Origin: JBKBKN01 sp046294625
GTDB taxonomy: Bacteria; Bacteroidota; Bacteroidia; M30B66
Length of the DNA: 64,000 bases
NCBI GenBank assembly: GCA_046294625.1
Contig: JBKBKN010000008.1
Location: 62,001-126,000 of the forward strand
Direction: 5' to 3'
The position numbers and the translations under genes were made by a program. A model generated the notes under the pieces. That model ran no database searches, was not told where the DNA came from, and saw nothing but the letters and a program-made list of their open reading frames with translations. Below are positions 27,925-38,200 of this stretch, in pieces; position 1 is the first letter of the stretch; each line of letters opens with the position of its first letter.

Positions 27925-28090
27925 GGCAGGTCTTCTGACTCGTTCCCTGCAAACCACCTTCCCAAACCGATCGTAATCGGCGCAGTGGCATCATTGATTT
28001 GCAGCTTTTTTAGGAACTCACAGCAGCGGGTACTGTCAAGGATTTTCACCTTATTCCCTTTTAATTTTCGGTGATTCCGAAAAACCAAAA
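27925..28090 (-). promoter_or_regulatory. cobalamin (B12) riboswitch
   Basis: Read on the minus strand, the leader contains the conserved aptamer parts in order: AAAAGGGAATAAGGTGAAAA and TCC (28062-28040), a CCCGCTGCTGTGAG segment, the core GCCACTG (about 27992-27986), GGGAAGG (about 27964-27958) and the closing AGTCAGAAGACCTGCC (27940-27925). The order and spacing are those of the adenosylcobalamin class. The upstream boundary is approximate. It precedes the TonB receptor by about 110 bases and should repress the uptake locus when cobalamin is plentiful. Confidence 0.93.
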
Positions 28091-28144
28091 AGCATGGCAA
28101 AAATAAAAAAAGATTTAAATCATTGAAGAAAAAAAAATTATGCA

Positions 28145-28732
28145 TCAGAAATAGGATCCATATCCACGAAAGGTCTTCTTAAAATAATCTTCATTCATAC
28201 TCGAAATCATTACGCCTCGCTTGGTAGATGCATGAACAAACTTATCATCCTTTAAGTGAATTCCAATATGTGAAATCTTTTTGCCATCGGTATTGAAAAA
28301 AATCAAATCGCCGGTCTTTAGTTGATGTTGTTTGATAACTTTAGCAGCAGCAGCCATTTCATGTGTAGATCGAGGAAGGGTTTTATTATACACTTCTTTG
28401 TAAACATTGAATACAAAACAAGAACAATCGGTGCCAGCTTTGGTACATCCGCCATATTTATACGGTGTACCTAACCAATCAATAATAAAATCATATAAAG
28501 GCTTATGAAAATTTGACTTATCAAGCGTAAAACCCAGCTTTGATTCGTAATGCGATAGATCAATTGTTGTTTCTTTCTTTGCCTGTGGTTTTACAGTTTT
28601 TCGTGTCGTTTTGCAGGAAGGTGAAAAGGTGATAAACACACTAAAAATAAGTGTCTTCCACAATAAAGTCGTAGTCGGCAGGTTCAAAACCCGGCTTAAT
28701 CCTAACCCCTTCATACTTGATCTCAATTCCAT
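28145..28732 (-). CDS. NlpC/P60-family lipoprotein, probable peptidoglycan endopeptidase
   Basis: Cysteine hydrolase of 195 residues with a lipoprotein-type signal (hydrophobic core TLIFSVFITFSPSC, Cys40). The catalytic triad is visible: Cys103 in TDCSCFVFNVY, His155 in SHIGIHL and His167 in VHAST. The residue after DCS is Cys instead of the usual Gly. The start is uncertain: ATG at 28732 or 28714, or TTG at 28663 just before the hydrophobic core; all overlap the end of the MORN-repeat gene (23-92 bp). Likely cuts peptide stems of peptidoglycan. Confidence 0.85.
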   Translation of the reverse strand: MELRSSMKGLGLSRVLNLPTTTLLWKTLIFSVFITFSPSCKTTRKTVKPQAKKETTIDLSHYESKLGFTLDKSNFHKPLYDFIIDWLGTPYKYGGCTKAGTDCSCFVFNVYKEVYNKTLPRSTHEMAAAAKVIKQHQLKTGDLIFFNTDGKKISHIGIHLKDDKFVHASTKRGVMISSMNEDYFKKTFRGYGSYF

Positions 28733-30203
28733 CTTTATAAGTGACGGTGAAAATTAACAAACCATTTTCATCATATTTCCGCCAATCACCTTCTTTTTTA
28801 CCCATTTTATAACGACCCTCTTGTTGAATTTTACCGTTTTCAAAATAATAAGTGTGCTTACCATCTGGATATCCTTGTACATAATTTCCTGAAAATCGCA
28901 GCTTACCATTCGGATAAATATACTCCCACACACCGCTTTTTTGTCCAGCTTGATAATTTCCGGTCATTAGTATTTCGCCGGACTGTATGCGCCATTTCCC
29001 TTCGCGTTCTCCCTCCACATATTCACCTAAGGAGAGCGTATCACCATTTAAAGTAAGCTCAACAGAAAAACCATCCTCAGCACCATTGCGATACTCTTCT
29101 TCTCTAAACAAGATTCCATCTTCATAATACCATTTCCAAATGCCGTTTGGCTTCCCATTAATATAATTTCCTGTTTGTTCAAGCTTTCCATTGGGATAAT
29201 AAAATTTCCATACCTTAACTTTCAAATCATCTACATACTCGCCTTCAGCCTTTATTGATCCATCGCTATAATATTCCTGCCATAATCCTTGTTTTCGGTT
29301 TTGCTGATCGGTAAGCCCTTTCGAAAGCATTATACCTTGTTCGTAAAGCGTGGAAGCAACAATGTTCCCTTGCTGATCATACTCTAAGTGCAATCCAACC
29401 GGAAGGTCGCCATCATAAGCTCCTCTGCTTTTGATTTTTGCTCCAGGATACCACGTCTTAGCCATGCGAACAGTTTTCAACTCGTCCGGCGATTCTTGTA
29501 AAACACCATTCACATACTTCTGAACTTTCACAAGCTCTCCTTTTGAATCAAAAGTCTTTAAATAGCCATCCAATAGATTATCTCTGTAGGTCATTTCTTT
29601 TCGCACTACCCTGTTATCATCCAATTCCACCCATAGACCTTGTTTTAAACCGCGCTTATCTATTCGATTCACTTTTCTAAGTCGTAGTAAAACAGCTGCT
29701 TTATACTCGCGCATTTCTTGCAAAAGGCCTGTGCTATCATATTCCAACTGAAGACCATCTAATTTAGATACTTGATACGGGCTGATTCGTTTAATTACTC
29801 CATTGGGATAAAATGTAAGCTCTTCGCCAATTTTGAAATCATTATCGAATGTTTCTTCGATAACCTTTTTTCCATACTCAAACGTAATTCGCTGTCCATT
29901 CTTCTTTCCTTCCCGATAGTTAATCAGCGAAGTGATGTTTCCTTCATTATCATAAAATACCCAGGTGCTATCCGGTTGATGTTGGGTTCGTTTGCCTATG
30001 GATTTTAAAATGCCGTTTTCATGGTAACTCTTCCAAAGCCCTTCCGGTTTTCCGTTAATCAGCATTCCTTCCGAAGACTTTGTGCCATTGGGGTAATAGA
30101 AAACCTTATATTCATTCAACAGCGTATCGGATTGTGCTGCTCCTTCTTTTGAAAAAAGCAGGAACAATGCAAACCAAAAACCAACAATCCGAACCAAGTT
30201 CAT
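28641..30203 (-). CDS. exported MORN_2-repeat protein
   Basis: A 520-residue protein with a signal peptide (about 1-23, ending GAAQ) and at least twelve imperfect repeats of about 23 residues of the form YYPNGKLEQTGNYINGKPNG and variants. Such proteins are often labelled YwqK antitoxins by automated annotation; here there is no toxin gene and the signal peptide argues for an envelope protein. It starts one base after the M16 peptidase stop and overlaps the NlpC/P60 gene, so it is part of the nadA-M16-MORN-NlpC run. Function unknown. Confidence 0.85.
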   Translation of the reverse strand: MNLVRIVGFWFALFLLFSKEGAAQSDTLLNEYKVFYYPNGTKSSEGMLINGKPEGLWKSYHENGILKSIGKRTQHQPDSTWVFYDNEGNITSLINYREGKKNGQRITFEYGKKVIEETFDNDFKIGEELTFYPNGVIKRISPYQVSKLDGLQLEYDSTGLLQEMREYKAAVLLRLRKVNRIDKRGLKQGLWVELDDNRVVRKEMTYRDNLLDGYLKTFDSKGELVKVQKYVNGVLQESPDELKTVRMAKTWYPGAKIKSRGAYDGDLPVGLHLEYDQQGNIVASTLYEQGIMLSKGLTDQQNRKQGLWQEYYSDGSIKAEGEYVDDLKVKVWKFYYPNGKLEQTGNYINGKPNGIWKWYYEDGILFREEEYRNGAEDGFSVELTLNGDTLSLGEYVEGEREGKWRIQSGEILMTGNYQAGQKSGVWEYIYPNGKLRFSGNYVQGYPDGKHTYYFENGKIQQEGRYKMGKKEGDWRKYDENGLLIFTVTYKDGIEIKYEGVRIKPGFEPADYDFIVEDTYF

Positions 30204-30204
30204 T

Positions 30205-33132
30205 TTAATAATTAAACAAATCTTTAGGCTTCAATTCAATGACTCTACCAAATTGGCCTAGTTTATTTTTATCTAATCGTTTATTTGAACCTAATATAGC
30301 GTATGCTCCGGTTTTACTTTTCACATAGGTGTCATGAAAATCTTTCAAATCTGCAAAAGTAGATTTATCGACCTGCTCATAAACATCTTTTCGCACATCA
30401 TAATCTAAACCTAACCTCCGGAGCGATAAATAATTAAATACTACACGCTCTCTTTTGAATCTTTGCGTTTCAATGCCGGTTTTAATGGATTTTACTGCGG
30501 TAGAGAAGCTTTGCTCTGATTCAGGCAATTCATCAATCAGTTGATTCATCGCATGGATGGCATCGATGGTTTTATCTGCTTGCGTACCAATAAATGCAAA
30601 GAATGTAAATGGGTTACTTTTCGAAGTAGGGGTTACAAACGAGGCATAGCTAGAATAAGCCAATGCCTTTGATTCGCGAATAGTTTGAAACACCACCGAT
30701 GACATTCCACCACCAAAATACTCATTGTACAAACGAGCCATGGGTTGTTTCTCTTTTGTAAAATCTGCTGAACGTTTCACCCAGTTTAAACTGGAAGTAA
30801 CCATATCGAAATGTGCTGTATAAACAATCGGTTGAGCATATTCCTGAAATTCGAATTTGGCATTCACAGGCTTTTCTTTAATATTTTCTGGTAGCTTGTG
30901 ATAGTTTCTGACAAGCACTTCTACTGCATCTGGACGCAATGGCCCATAATAGATAATGGCATGCTCATAACTAGGCAAATCTTTAATTTTAGTAGTAAAA
31001 ACTTCCGGTTTTGCTTTCTTTAATTCCTTATTGTTTAAGATGAAGGTATTTGGATTTAATTTACCATAAAACGCATAAGACCTTAATGCACTCGACAACA
31101 TATTCTGATTAAGCAAATTATCTTTTCGCTCTTGAACCACTCTTCCTACATACTCTTTATACACTTTTTTGTCAGCCTGCACAGAGCTCATTAGCTTTTC
31201 CATCAACTGCACCGCAGGTTCGAAATTTTTCTGCGGACCTGAAAGCATCACAAACATTTGCTCATTCGAAGCAAACACATTGAAATTACATGCCAGCATA
31301 TAAAATTCTTTTTTCACTGCATTGGCATCCATCCCTTCCATACCAAACAATTCGAGCAATTCTGCAGCGTGACCCAAATATTTATCACTCAATTTGCCAA
31401 ATTCAAATACATAATACAATTTAAAAAGCTGATTGCGTGAGTTGCGTACCGTGAAAAGTTCTACTCCGGGTTTGATTTCTTTCCGGCGAAGCTGAGTTTT
31501 AAAATCTAAAAATTCAGGTTGAAGCGGTTCTACCTTATTGGTCATAACGGTTTTTGCAAAGCGTGATGTCAAATCTCTATTCAAATTGATAGGCGTAATT
31601 TTTGGTTTTTCGATTTGCTCAATATTCTTGTCTTCGCCGGTTTTCTTGTAAATCACCACATGATCTTCGTTGAAATATTTTTGGGCATATTCCTGAATTT
31701 GTACTTTGGTTATTTTTTGCATCAGATCAGCTACTTGTATTATATCCGCCCAATCCAATTCATTTATAAATGCTTCATTAATGGCATTGGTTCTGCCACC
31801 ATTACTTTCCATTCCTTCCATGTTTTGTAAGGCATAATTATCAGCTACAGCTCTGATTAAACGCTCATCAAAATCACCGCTTTTAAGTTTGTTGATTTGC
31901 TCTTTAATGAGTTGCTCTACTTGCTCAAGTTTTTGTCCTGCTTTTGGATTCCCATAAAAGAAACCTACACCATGGTCCTTCAGGCTGAATTGATAGCTTC
32001 CTGCATCAAGCACTTTTTGACTGGTATTTAGGTTTTGATCGATTAAGCCTGCTTTTCCATTGCTCAATAAACCAAAAACCATATTTGTGATCGGATACTC
32101 TGCACTGCGACGAGATGGCAATCGATACGCTATATTGACTGACTCAGCTTCAGGACCCAAAATGGTGTAAACTCTTTTTTCGGTTCGGGGTTCTTCTTTT
32201 GGAAATTTCAGTGGGTATATTTCCCTTGGTTGCATGTAAGCAAAGTGCTCATCGATTTGCGCGATAGCGCGCTCATAATCAATATCACCAACCAAAATAA
32301 TAGCCATATTGTTTGGTACATAATATTTCTGATAATATTCTCTAATTTTAACTAAGGATGGGTTTTTCAAGTGTTCCACAGTACCTATTGTGGTTTGTGT
32401 GCCGTAAGTATGATTTCTAAACAAGTCTGCCATTATTTTCTCATAAACCTTTGAATCATCGCTATTCAGCGAAAGGTTTTTCTCTTCATACACGGCTTCT
32501 AATTCAGTATGAAAAATTCTCAATACCGGATTTCTGAAGCGCTCTGCTTCAATTTTAAGCCAGTTCTCTATTTGATTACTGGGTATTACGTTTACATAAA
32601 CCGTTTCTTCAAACCAGGTATATGCATTGGTGCCTACCGCGCCCAAGTGCTGCATTAGGCGGTCATATTCATTGGCGATAGAATATTGCGATGCCAATTG
32701 CGATAAGGAATCAATCATTTGATAAAACTTACCGCGCTTCACTTTATCGGTGGTGTTATTGTACCGCTCATACAAAGCATCAATTTCATCCAATAAAGGT
32801 TTTTCCTTTTCAAAGTTAATGGTGCCATATTGATCTGTTCCCTTGAAGAGCATATGTTCCAGATAGTGTGCTAGACCGGTGTTGTCAGCAGGATCATGCT
32901 TGCTTCCGGCCCTAACAGAAATATAGGATTGAAAACTTGGCTCATCATCATTTCGAGATAAATAAACCGTTAAGCCATTAGACAAAACATATTTACGTAC
33001 TACATAAGGATCATTTTCAAAATAGGTGTACCTATATTTCCCATGTTGACCTTCTTTCTTTGTTAGCTGTGCAAAGAGCGATGGGATAATGAAAAAGAGT
33101 AGGATTGTAAAATGAATTTTGGGCTTATTCAT
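30205..33132 (-). CDS. M16-family zinc peptidase (insulinase-like, two-domain)
   Basis: Exported metallopeptidase of 975 residues with a signal peptide (about 1-21, ending LFAQ). The inverted zinc motif HYLEH (His89, Glu92, His93) is followed about 75 residues later by the third ligand in ELEAVYEEKN. The second half is an M16 C-type repeat without the zinc motif, as expected for the inactive partner domain (SSVVFQTIRESKALAYSSYA is typical). It lies 45 bp after nadA and one base from the MORN gene. Probably degrades peptides in the periplasm. Confidence 0.92.
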   Translation of the reverse strand: MNKPKIHFTILLFFIIPSLFAQLTKKEGQHGKYRYTYFENDPYVVRKYVLSNGLTVYLSRNDDEPSFQSYISVRAGSKHDPADNTGLAHYLEHMLFKGTDQYGTINFEKEKPLLDEIDALYERYNNTTDKVKRGKFYQMIDSLSQLASQYSIANEYDRLMQHLGAVGTNAYTWFEETVYVNVIPSNQIENWLKIEAERFRNPVLRIFHTELEAVYEEKNLSLNSDDSKVYEKIMADLFRNHTYGTQTTIGTVEHLKNPSLVKIREYYQKYYVPNNMAIILVGDIDYERAIAQIDEHFAYMQPREIYPLKFPKEEPRTEKRVYTILGPEAESVNIAYRLPSRRSAEYPITNMVFGLLSNGKAGLIDQNLNTSQKVLDAGSYQFSLKDHGVGFFYGNPKAGQKLEQVEQLIKEQINKLKSGDFDERLIRAVADNYALQNMEGMESNGGRTNAINEAFINELDWADIIQVADLMQKITKVQIQEYAQKYFNEDHVVIYKKTGEDKNIEQIEKPKITPINLNRDLTSRFAKTVMTNKVEPLQPEFLDFKTQLRRKEIKPGVELFTVRNSRNQLFKLYYVFEFGKLSDKYLGHAAELLELFGMEGMDANAVKKEFYMLACNFNVFASNEQMFVMLSGPQKNFEPAVQLMEKLMSSVQADKKVYKEYVGRVVQERKDNLLNQNMLSSALRSYAFYGKLNPNTFILNNKELKKAKPEVFTTKIKDLPSYEHAIIYYGPLRPDAVEVLVRNYHKLPENIKEKPVNAKFEFQEYAQPIVYTAHFDMVTSSLNWVKRSADFTKEKQPMARLYNEYFGGGMSSVVFQTIRESKALAYSSYASFVTPTSKSNPFTFFAFIGTQADKTIDAIHAMNQLIDELPESEQSFSTAVKSIKTGIETQRFKRERVVFNYLSLRRLGLDYDVRKDVYEQVDKSTFADLKDFHDTYVKSKTGAYAILGSNKRLDKNKLGQFGRVIELKPKDLFNY

Positions 33133-33177
33133 AAGTTGGTTTATTTAACGGTTTAATGTATAAAAGTAAAGTAATAT

Positions 33178-34164
33178 TTAAAGCCCGGCCTTTGCACTGA
33201 TATCCAACATGCGACGGATGGGTAATTCAGCTCGAGCTCTTAACGATTCATCCATGAGTAATTCAGGTTGCTCGTATTCCATGCAGAGATAAATTTTTTC
33301 AAGCGTATTTAATTTCATGTGCGGGCAATCATTACATGCACAATTGTTATTGGGGGGTGCCGGAATAAATGTTTTCTCAGGATTGTCTTTAATCATTTGA
33401 TGCAAAATGCCGCTTTCTGTCGCTACGATGAAAGCTTGAGCATCCGATTTGGATGTGAATTTCAACAGCTCAGTCGTGGAACCGATAAAATCAGCTATTT
33501 CCAATACCGGCTCTTCACATTCAGGGTGAGCTATAAGCAACGCTTCGGGATGCGAAATTTTCAATCGGCTCAATTTTTCTCGTGAAAAAATTTCATGCAC
33601 CATACAAGCACCATCCCAGAGAATCATATCTCGGCCTGTTTTCTGAATGATGTAACGTCCTAGATTTTTGTCCGGAGCAAAAATGATAGGTTGATCCTTT
33701 GGAATGCTGTTGACTATATGTATAGCATTGGAGCTGGTACAAATAATATCCGACAAGGCCTTAATCTCAGCCGTACAATTGATATAAGAAACCACCACAT
33801 GATTCGGAAATCTTGCTTTGAAAGCTGCAAACTGCTCAGGCGGACAAGAATCGGCGAGCGAACATCCAGCTTTTAAATCTGGTAGAACTACTTTTTTATT
33901 CGGATTGAGAATCTTCGCTGTTTCAGCCATGAAATGCACCCCGGCGAAAACAATCATATCGGCATTTGTCGAAACTGCCTTTTGTGCTAAACCTAGGCTA
34001 TCCCCAATGTAATCAGCCACATCCTGAATATCTGCATCTTGATAGTAATGTGCCAGAATGATTGCATTCTTTTCCCTTTTAAATCGCTCAATCTCTTCGA
34101 ATAAATCTAAATGGTAAGCTATTTCTTTTTGCAGAAATCCTGATTTCAACAATTCACTAAACAT
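33178..34164 (-). CDS. nadA: quinolinate synthase
   Basis: Condenses iminoaspartate with dihydroxyacetone phosphate to quinolinate in NAD synthesis, using a [4Fe-4S] cluster. The 328 residues show the family motifs NAIILAHYYQDADIQDVADY, FAGVHFMAETAKILNP, the cysteine segments DLKAGCSLADSCP and HPECEEP, and the C-terminal NNNCACNDCPHM. nadB and nadC are not in the window. It is the first gene of the run leading to the M16 peptidase. Confidence 0.96.
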   Translation of the reverse strand: MFSELLKSGFLQKEIAYHLDLFEEIERFKREKNAIILAHYYQDADIQDVADYIGDSLGLAQKAVSTNADMIVFAGVHFMAETAKILNPNKKVVLPDLKAGCSLADSCPPEQFAAFKARFPNHVVVSYINCTAEIKALSDIICTSSNAIHIVNSIPKDQPIIFAPDKNLGRYIIQKTGRDMILWDGACMVHEIFSREKLSRLKISHPEALLIAHPECEEPVLEIADFIGSTTELLKFTSKSDAQAFIVATESGILHQMIKDNPEKTFIPAPPNNNCACNDCPHMKLNTLEKIYLCMEYEQPELLMDESLRARAELPIRRMLDISAKAGL

Positions 34165-34714
34165 AGTATATATAAAAATTTAAATTTTTAAAAAGGTTTG
34201 TAATAGTAATAAGCGTGTTAGTTCTGTTATCAATTTTTTTTCTTCGCATTTGGAAAATCAGATTTCAATAAAGCATTAACAGCTTATTAACATAATTTAT
34301 TTTACAAAGCCTTGAACGGCACAAAAGTAGAGATTAATCAACAGTTGTTATTTTCTTTTTCACTTCATAATTCAGCCAAGCAATAAGACTAAAATTATGT
34401 TAACGAATTGTTATGATAATCTTGTTAAAAATAATAAGTTTCGCTTGCTTGATATTGATTATGATGCATACAACCCTTTATTAACATGAAACAAATTTTT
34501 TTGTTATTTTTCATGAGGCATTTTTAAACATATGCTAACAATTTGATTGTTAAACAAAAGTTAAGCAATATCATTTACCAGTTTTTAAAGTGAGGCAGAA
34601 AATTTGTATCCATCATAAGATAGTCAAAAAGGCACCTTATATTATTTACAAAGAGCACAAATGTAATATACCAATCTGCATAAACATTTGGCTTGTTAAC
34701 ATCTCCAAAACAGA
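34165..34714. other. AT-rich divergent spacer without a gene
   Basis: This stretch lies between the divergent nadA and rpiB genes. Reading both strands I find only short, low-complexity frames and no RNA gene. Two inverted repeats stand out: TAACAAT-TTG-ATTGTTA (34536-34552) and an ATGAAA/TTTCAT pair around an AT loop (about 34486-34514). Either could be an operator, but AT-richness makes chance matches likely. Confidence 0.5.
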
Positions 34715-34747
34715 TTTGCAAAACTCCAATTATTTGAATTAACTTTG
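34715..34747 (+). promoter_or_regulatory. Bacteroidota-type promoter for rpiB
   Basis: TTTG (34715-34718) and TAACTTTG (34740-34747) are separated by 21 bp, matching the -33/-7 pattern of the phylum. Transcription would begin near 34753, leaving a leader of about 60 bases before the rpiB ATG. Confidence 0.55.
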
Positions 34748-34815
34748 TAAGTCGATGCTTGCTATACATTTTGTTACCAAGCAATCTGTGAAGAATAACC
34801 TTAATATTTTTATCA

Positions 34816-35247
34816 ATGAACATAGCCATTGGCGCCGATCATGCAGGGTATCACCTTAAAGCAAAACTGCACCATTTTCTCAAAGAGCAAGGATATGATA
34901 TCAAAGATTTTGGAACCTATTCTGCTGATAGTGTTGATTATCCCGATTTTGCTCATCCGGTTGCTTCAGGTGTTGATCGTGGCGAATTTCGATTAGGTGT
35001 GCTTATTTGCGGCTCCGCAAATGGTGTGTGCATGACAGCCAATAAATATCAAATGGTGAGAGCAGCAATTTGTTGGAATGAAGAACTGGCAACGCTTGCA
35101 CGACAGCATAACGATGCTAATGTTTTGTGTTTACCTGCACGATTTATTTCGGAAGAAATGGCTCTTGAAATTTTAAAAACCTTTTTGAGCACACCATTTG
35201 AAGGTGGCCGACACGAAAAACGTGTGGAGAAAATATCTTTAGCCTGA
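34816..35247 (+). CDS. rpiB: ribose-5-phosphate isomerase B
   Basis: Interconverts ribose 5-phosphate and ribulose 5-phosphate in the pentose phosphate pathway. The 143-residue protein starts MNIAIGADHAGYHLK, carries the active-site Cys in LICGSANGVCMTANKY and the conserved HNDANVLCLPARFI near the end. These fit the RpiB/LacAB fold. It lies 37 bp before the large membrane protein gene but functional linkage is not evident. Confidence 0.95.
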   Translation: MNIAIGADHAGYHLKAKLHHFLKEQGYDIKDFGTYSADSVDYPDFAHPVASGVDRGEFRLGVLICGSANGVCMTANKYQMVRAAICWNEELATLARQHNDANVLCLPARFISEEMALEILKTFLSTPFEGGRHEKRVEKISLA

Positions 35248-35284
35248 TTTTTGCGTTAGTTTTTCAATAGCGAAAGAGATAAGT

Positions 35285-38200
35285 ATGGAACAATCAATGG
35301 AAAACAGTTATGCGTCACTCCTATTTAAAATTGATGAGTTTATTCGGAAGTATTATCTTAATAAACTGATTAGAGGATTAATTTATGTGAGTGGAACTGC
35401 GGTTTTGTTTTTTACTTTTCTTGCGCTTGTGGAGTATTTTGCTCACATGAGTGTGCCGGTTAGAACTGTTTTTTTCTTTATTTATATAGCTGTAAATCTA
35501 ATTCTGCTCGTACGTTTAATTATCGTTCCACTGTTTAATATTTATAAATTAGGAAAGGTCATATCCTATGAACAGGCGAGCATTATTATTGGGAATCATT
35601 TTCGTGATATCAAAGATAAACTCATTAACACCCTCCAATTAAATCAGCAGTTAAAATTGAACACAGCTGAATCAGCCTTGATAGAAGCAAGTATCAATCA
35701 GCGAATCAGCGAGTTAAAACCCGTTCCATTTAAAGCTGCCATTGATTTGGGTGAAAATAAGCAATATGCAAAGTATGCGCTTATTCCCTTTTTACTATTT
35801 TCTTTGATTTATCTCATTAATCCAAGAATGATTCAGGATGGCTCTAAGCGTATGTTGGCCTATAATGCGCATTTTGAACGTGAAGCACCCTTCACATTTA
35901 CAATCCGGAATGAATCTTTGAATGTTCCGTCCAATGAAGATTTTATATTGGATGTTGAAATAAGCGGTAAAGAGTTGCCGTCAGAAGTGTATATTCAAAT
36001 TGGCAGCAGTCGTTTTAAGCTGAGTAGAGAACAAAAAAATCAGCATAGTTACACATTCAGAAATCTATTAAACGATGTTGAATTTCGCTTGTTTGCTGAT
36101 GGTTTTTATTCTCAACCTTTTTTGATAGATGTTTTACCAAATCCTGAGCTAACTAATTTCACAGTAAGCCTGGAATATCCAAAATACACAGGAAAAAAGA
36201 ACGAATTAATCAAAAACTCCGGTGATCTTATAGTTCCGGAAGGAACCGTAGTCAAATGGAATTTTGACACGCAAAACGCAGAGTATGCCGAGATTCATTT
36301 TGCAGATACACTATTAAGTCTTTCAAAAGCAGCTAAAGGTCAATTTACTATCGAACGCCGTTTCTTGGCCAATAACGAATATAAAGTCAATCTTTCAAAT
36401 GCTTATTTGTCAAACAAATCATTTGTTAATTACACCATTCAGGTGGTCAACGATCAGTATCCTGAAATTGAAGTAGATGAAAAAGTGGATAGCACAGCGG
36501 CAAATAATCGCTTCTTTTCCGGAATTATCCGTGACGATTACGGTTTCAGAAACTTGAATTTTGTTTACACTATAGTGAGAGATGGCAAGGAAGTAAGCAA
36601 ACAGGCTATGGATATTTCCATTAACAAGAGCTTTATGCAGTCGCGTTTTTTTCACGCATTTAATCCGCGAAGTATAGAATCACTTCCAGGCGATGAGATT
36701 ACTTATTATTTCGAAGTGTTCGATAACGATCAAATTAACGGAAGTAAGGCATCGCGTTCGCAAAAGAAAATCATCAAAGTTCCTACTAAAGATGAACTTA
36801 TTGCAAAGAAAGAAGAGAACAACGAACAAGTTAAAAATGATATGAAACAATCTGTGCTAGAAGCGCAGAAATTGCAACGCGAACTTGACGAACTCAACCG
36901 CCGTTTGCTCGAAAAAAAGGATGTGAACTGGCAGGACAAGAAAAAACTCCAGGATCTCATTGAGAAGCAGAAGAAACTGCAAAAGGACATTGAGCAAATA
37001 AAAAATCAAAACAAGAATAATAACGAGCGTTTTGAAGAAGTTAAGCCGCAGAATGAATCCCTTGTTGAAAAACAGCGAGAATTGGAGCGTCTCATTGATC
37101 AGCTAATGAATGATGAGATGAAGCAAAAGCTCGAAGAAATGCAGAAAATGATGGATCAGCTTGATAAGAATAAGCTTCGCGATATCATTGAAGACATGAA
37201 GAAAGATAGTCGGGATATAGAGAAAGAATTAGACCGATCCCTTGAGCTTTTTAAGCAATTAGAAGTAGAGCAAAAGCTGGAGCAGGCAATTGAGAAATTA
37301 GATGAACTAGCTGACAAGCAGGCGAAGCTCAGTGAGCAATCTAAAGAAAAAGGCGCCGATAGTAAAGACTTGAAAGATAAACAAGATCAGCTTAATAAAG
37401 AATTTGACAAACTCAAAGAAGACCTTAAAGACCTAAAAGAAAAGAACGATGCTTTGGAGAATCCTATGAAAATGGATGATCTGTCGGGCGATCAAAAAGA
37501 GATCAGCAGCGATATGCAACAATCTTCAGACGAATTGCAGCAAGGCAAATCAGGAAAGGCAGCAAAATCACAGAAATCTGCTTCTGATAAAATGAAGCAG
37601 ATGAATCAAAAGATGAAAGACATGCAGCAGTCTATGGAGCAAGATAGCATGGAAGAAGATATTGCGGCCATGCGTCAATTGCTCGAGAATCTAGTGCAAC
37701 TCTCTTTCGAACAGGAAGATGTGATGAAGCAGTTTCAGCGCACACAGCCCAATAATCCTTATTATATAGAATTGACCAAGCGTCAGAAGAAAATAAAGGA
37801 CGACGCTAAAATGGTTGAAGATTCACTATTTGCATTGAGTAAACGAGTAGTTCAAATTGAATCGTTTGTGAATAAAGAAATGGCTGCCGTGAATATGAAC
37901 ATGGCAAAAGCCATTGCACATCTTGCTGAGCGCCAAACGCCGCAGGCAGCATCGCGCCAACAGTTTGTAATGACAGCAATTAATAATCTGGCGCTTTTGT
38001 TAAGTGAAGTGAACGAGCAAATGATGCAGCAGATGGCCGCGCAAATGCAGCAGCAAAAAGACGGTCAGGGCTCATGCAATAAACCCGGCTCCAATAAGAA
38101 ACCCGGTAAAAGCGGAATGAGTATGGCCACCATGCGTCAGCTTCAACAGCAGATTAATGATCAAATGAAGAAGATGCAGGAAGGTATGCAGCAAATGAAA

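Noticed and set aside
27703..27957. Possible leader peptide overlapping the TonB receptor start
   Set aside because: It runs through the riboswitch and out of frame into the receptor gene; no start site signal or conserved peptide pattern supports it.
28641..30203. MORN-repeat protein as antitoxin of a toxin-antitoxin pair (YwqK label)
   Set aside because: There is no toxin gene nearby and the protein has a signal peptide, so the label is not supported.
34575..34829. 84-codon minus-strand frame upstream of rpiB
   Set aside because: It overlaps the rpiB promoter and start and has AT-driven composition without a recognisable motif.
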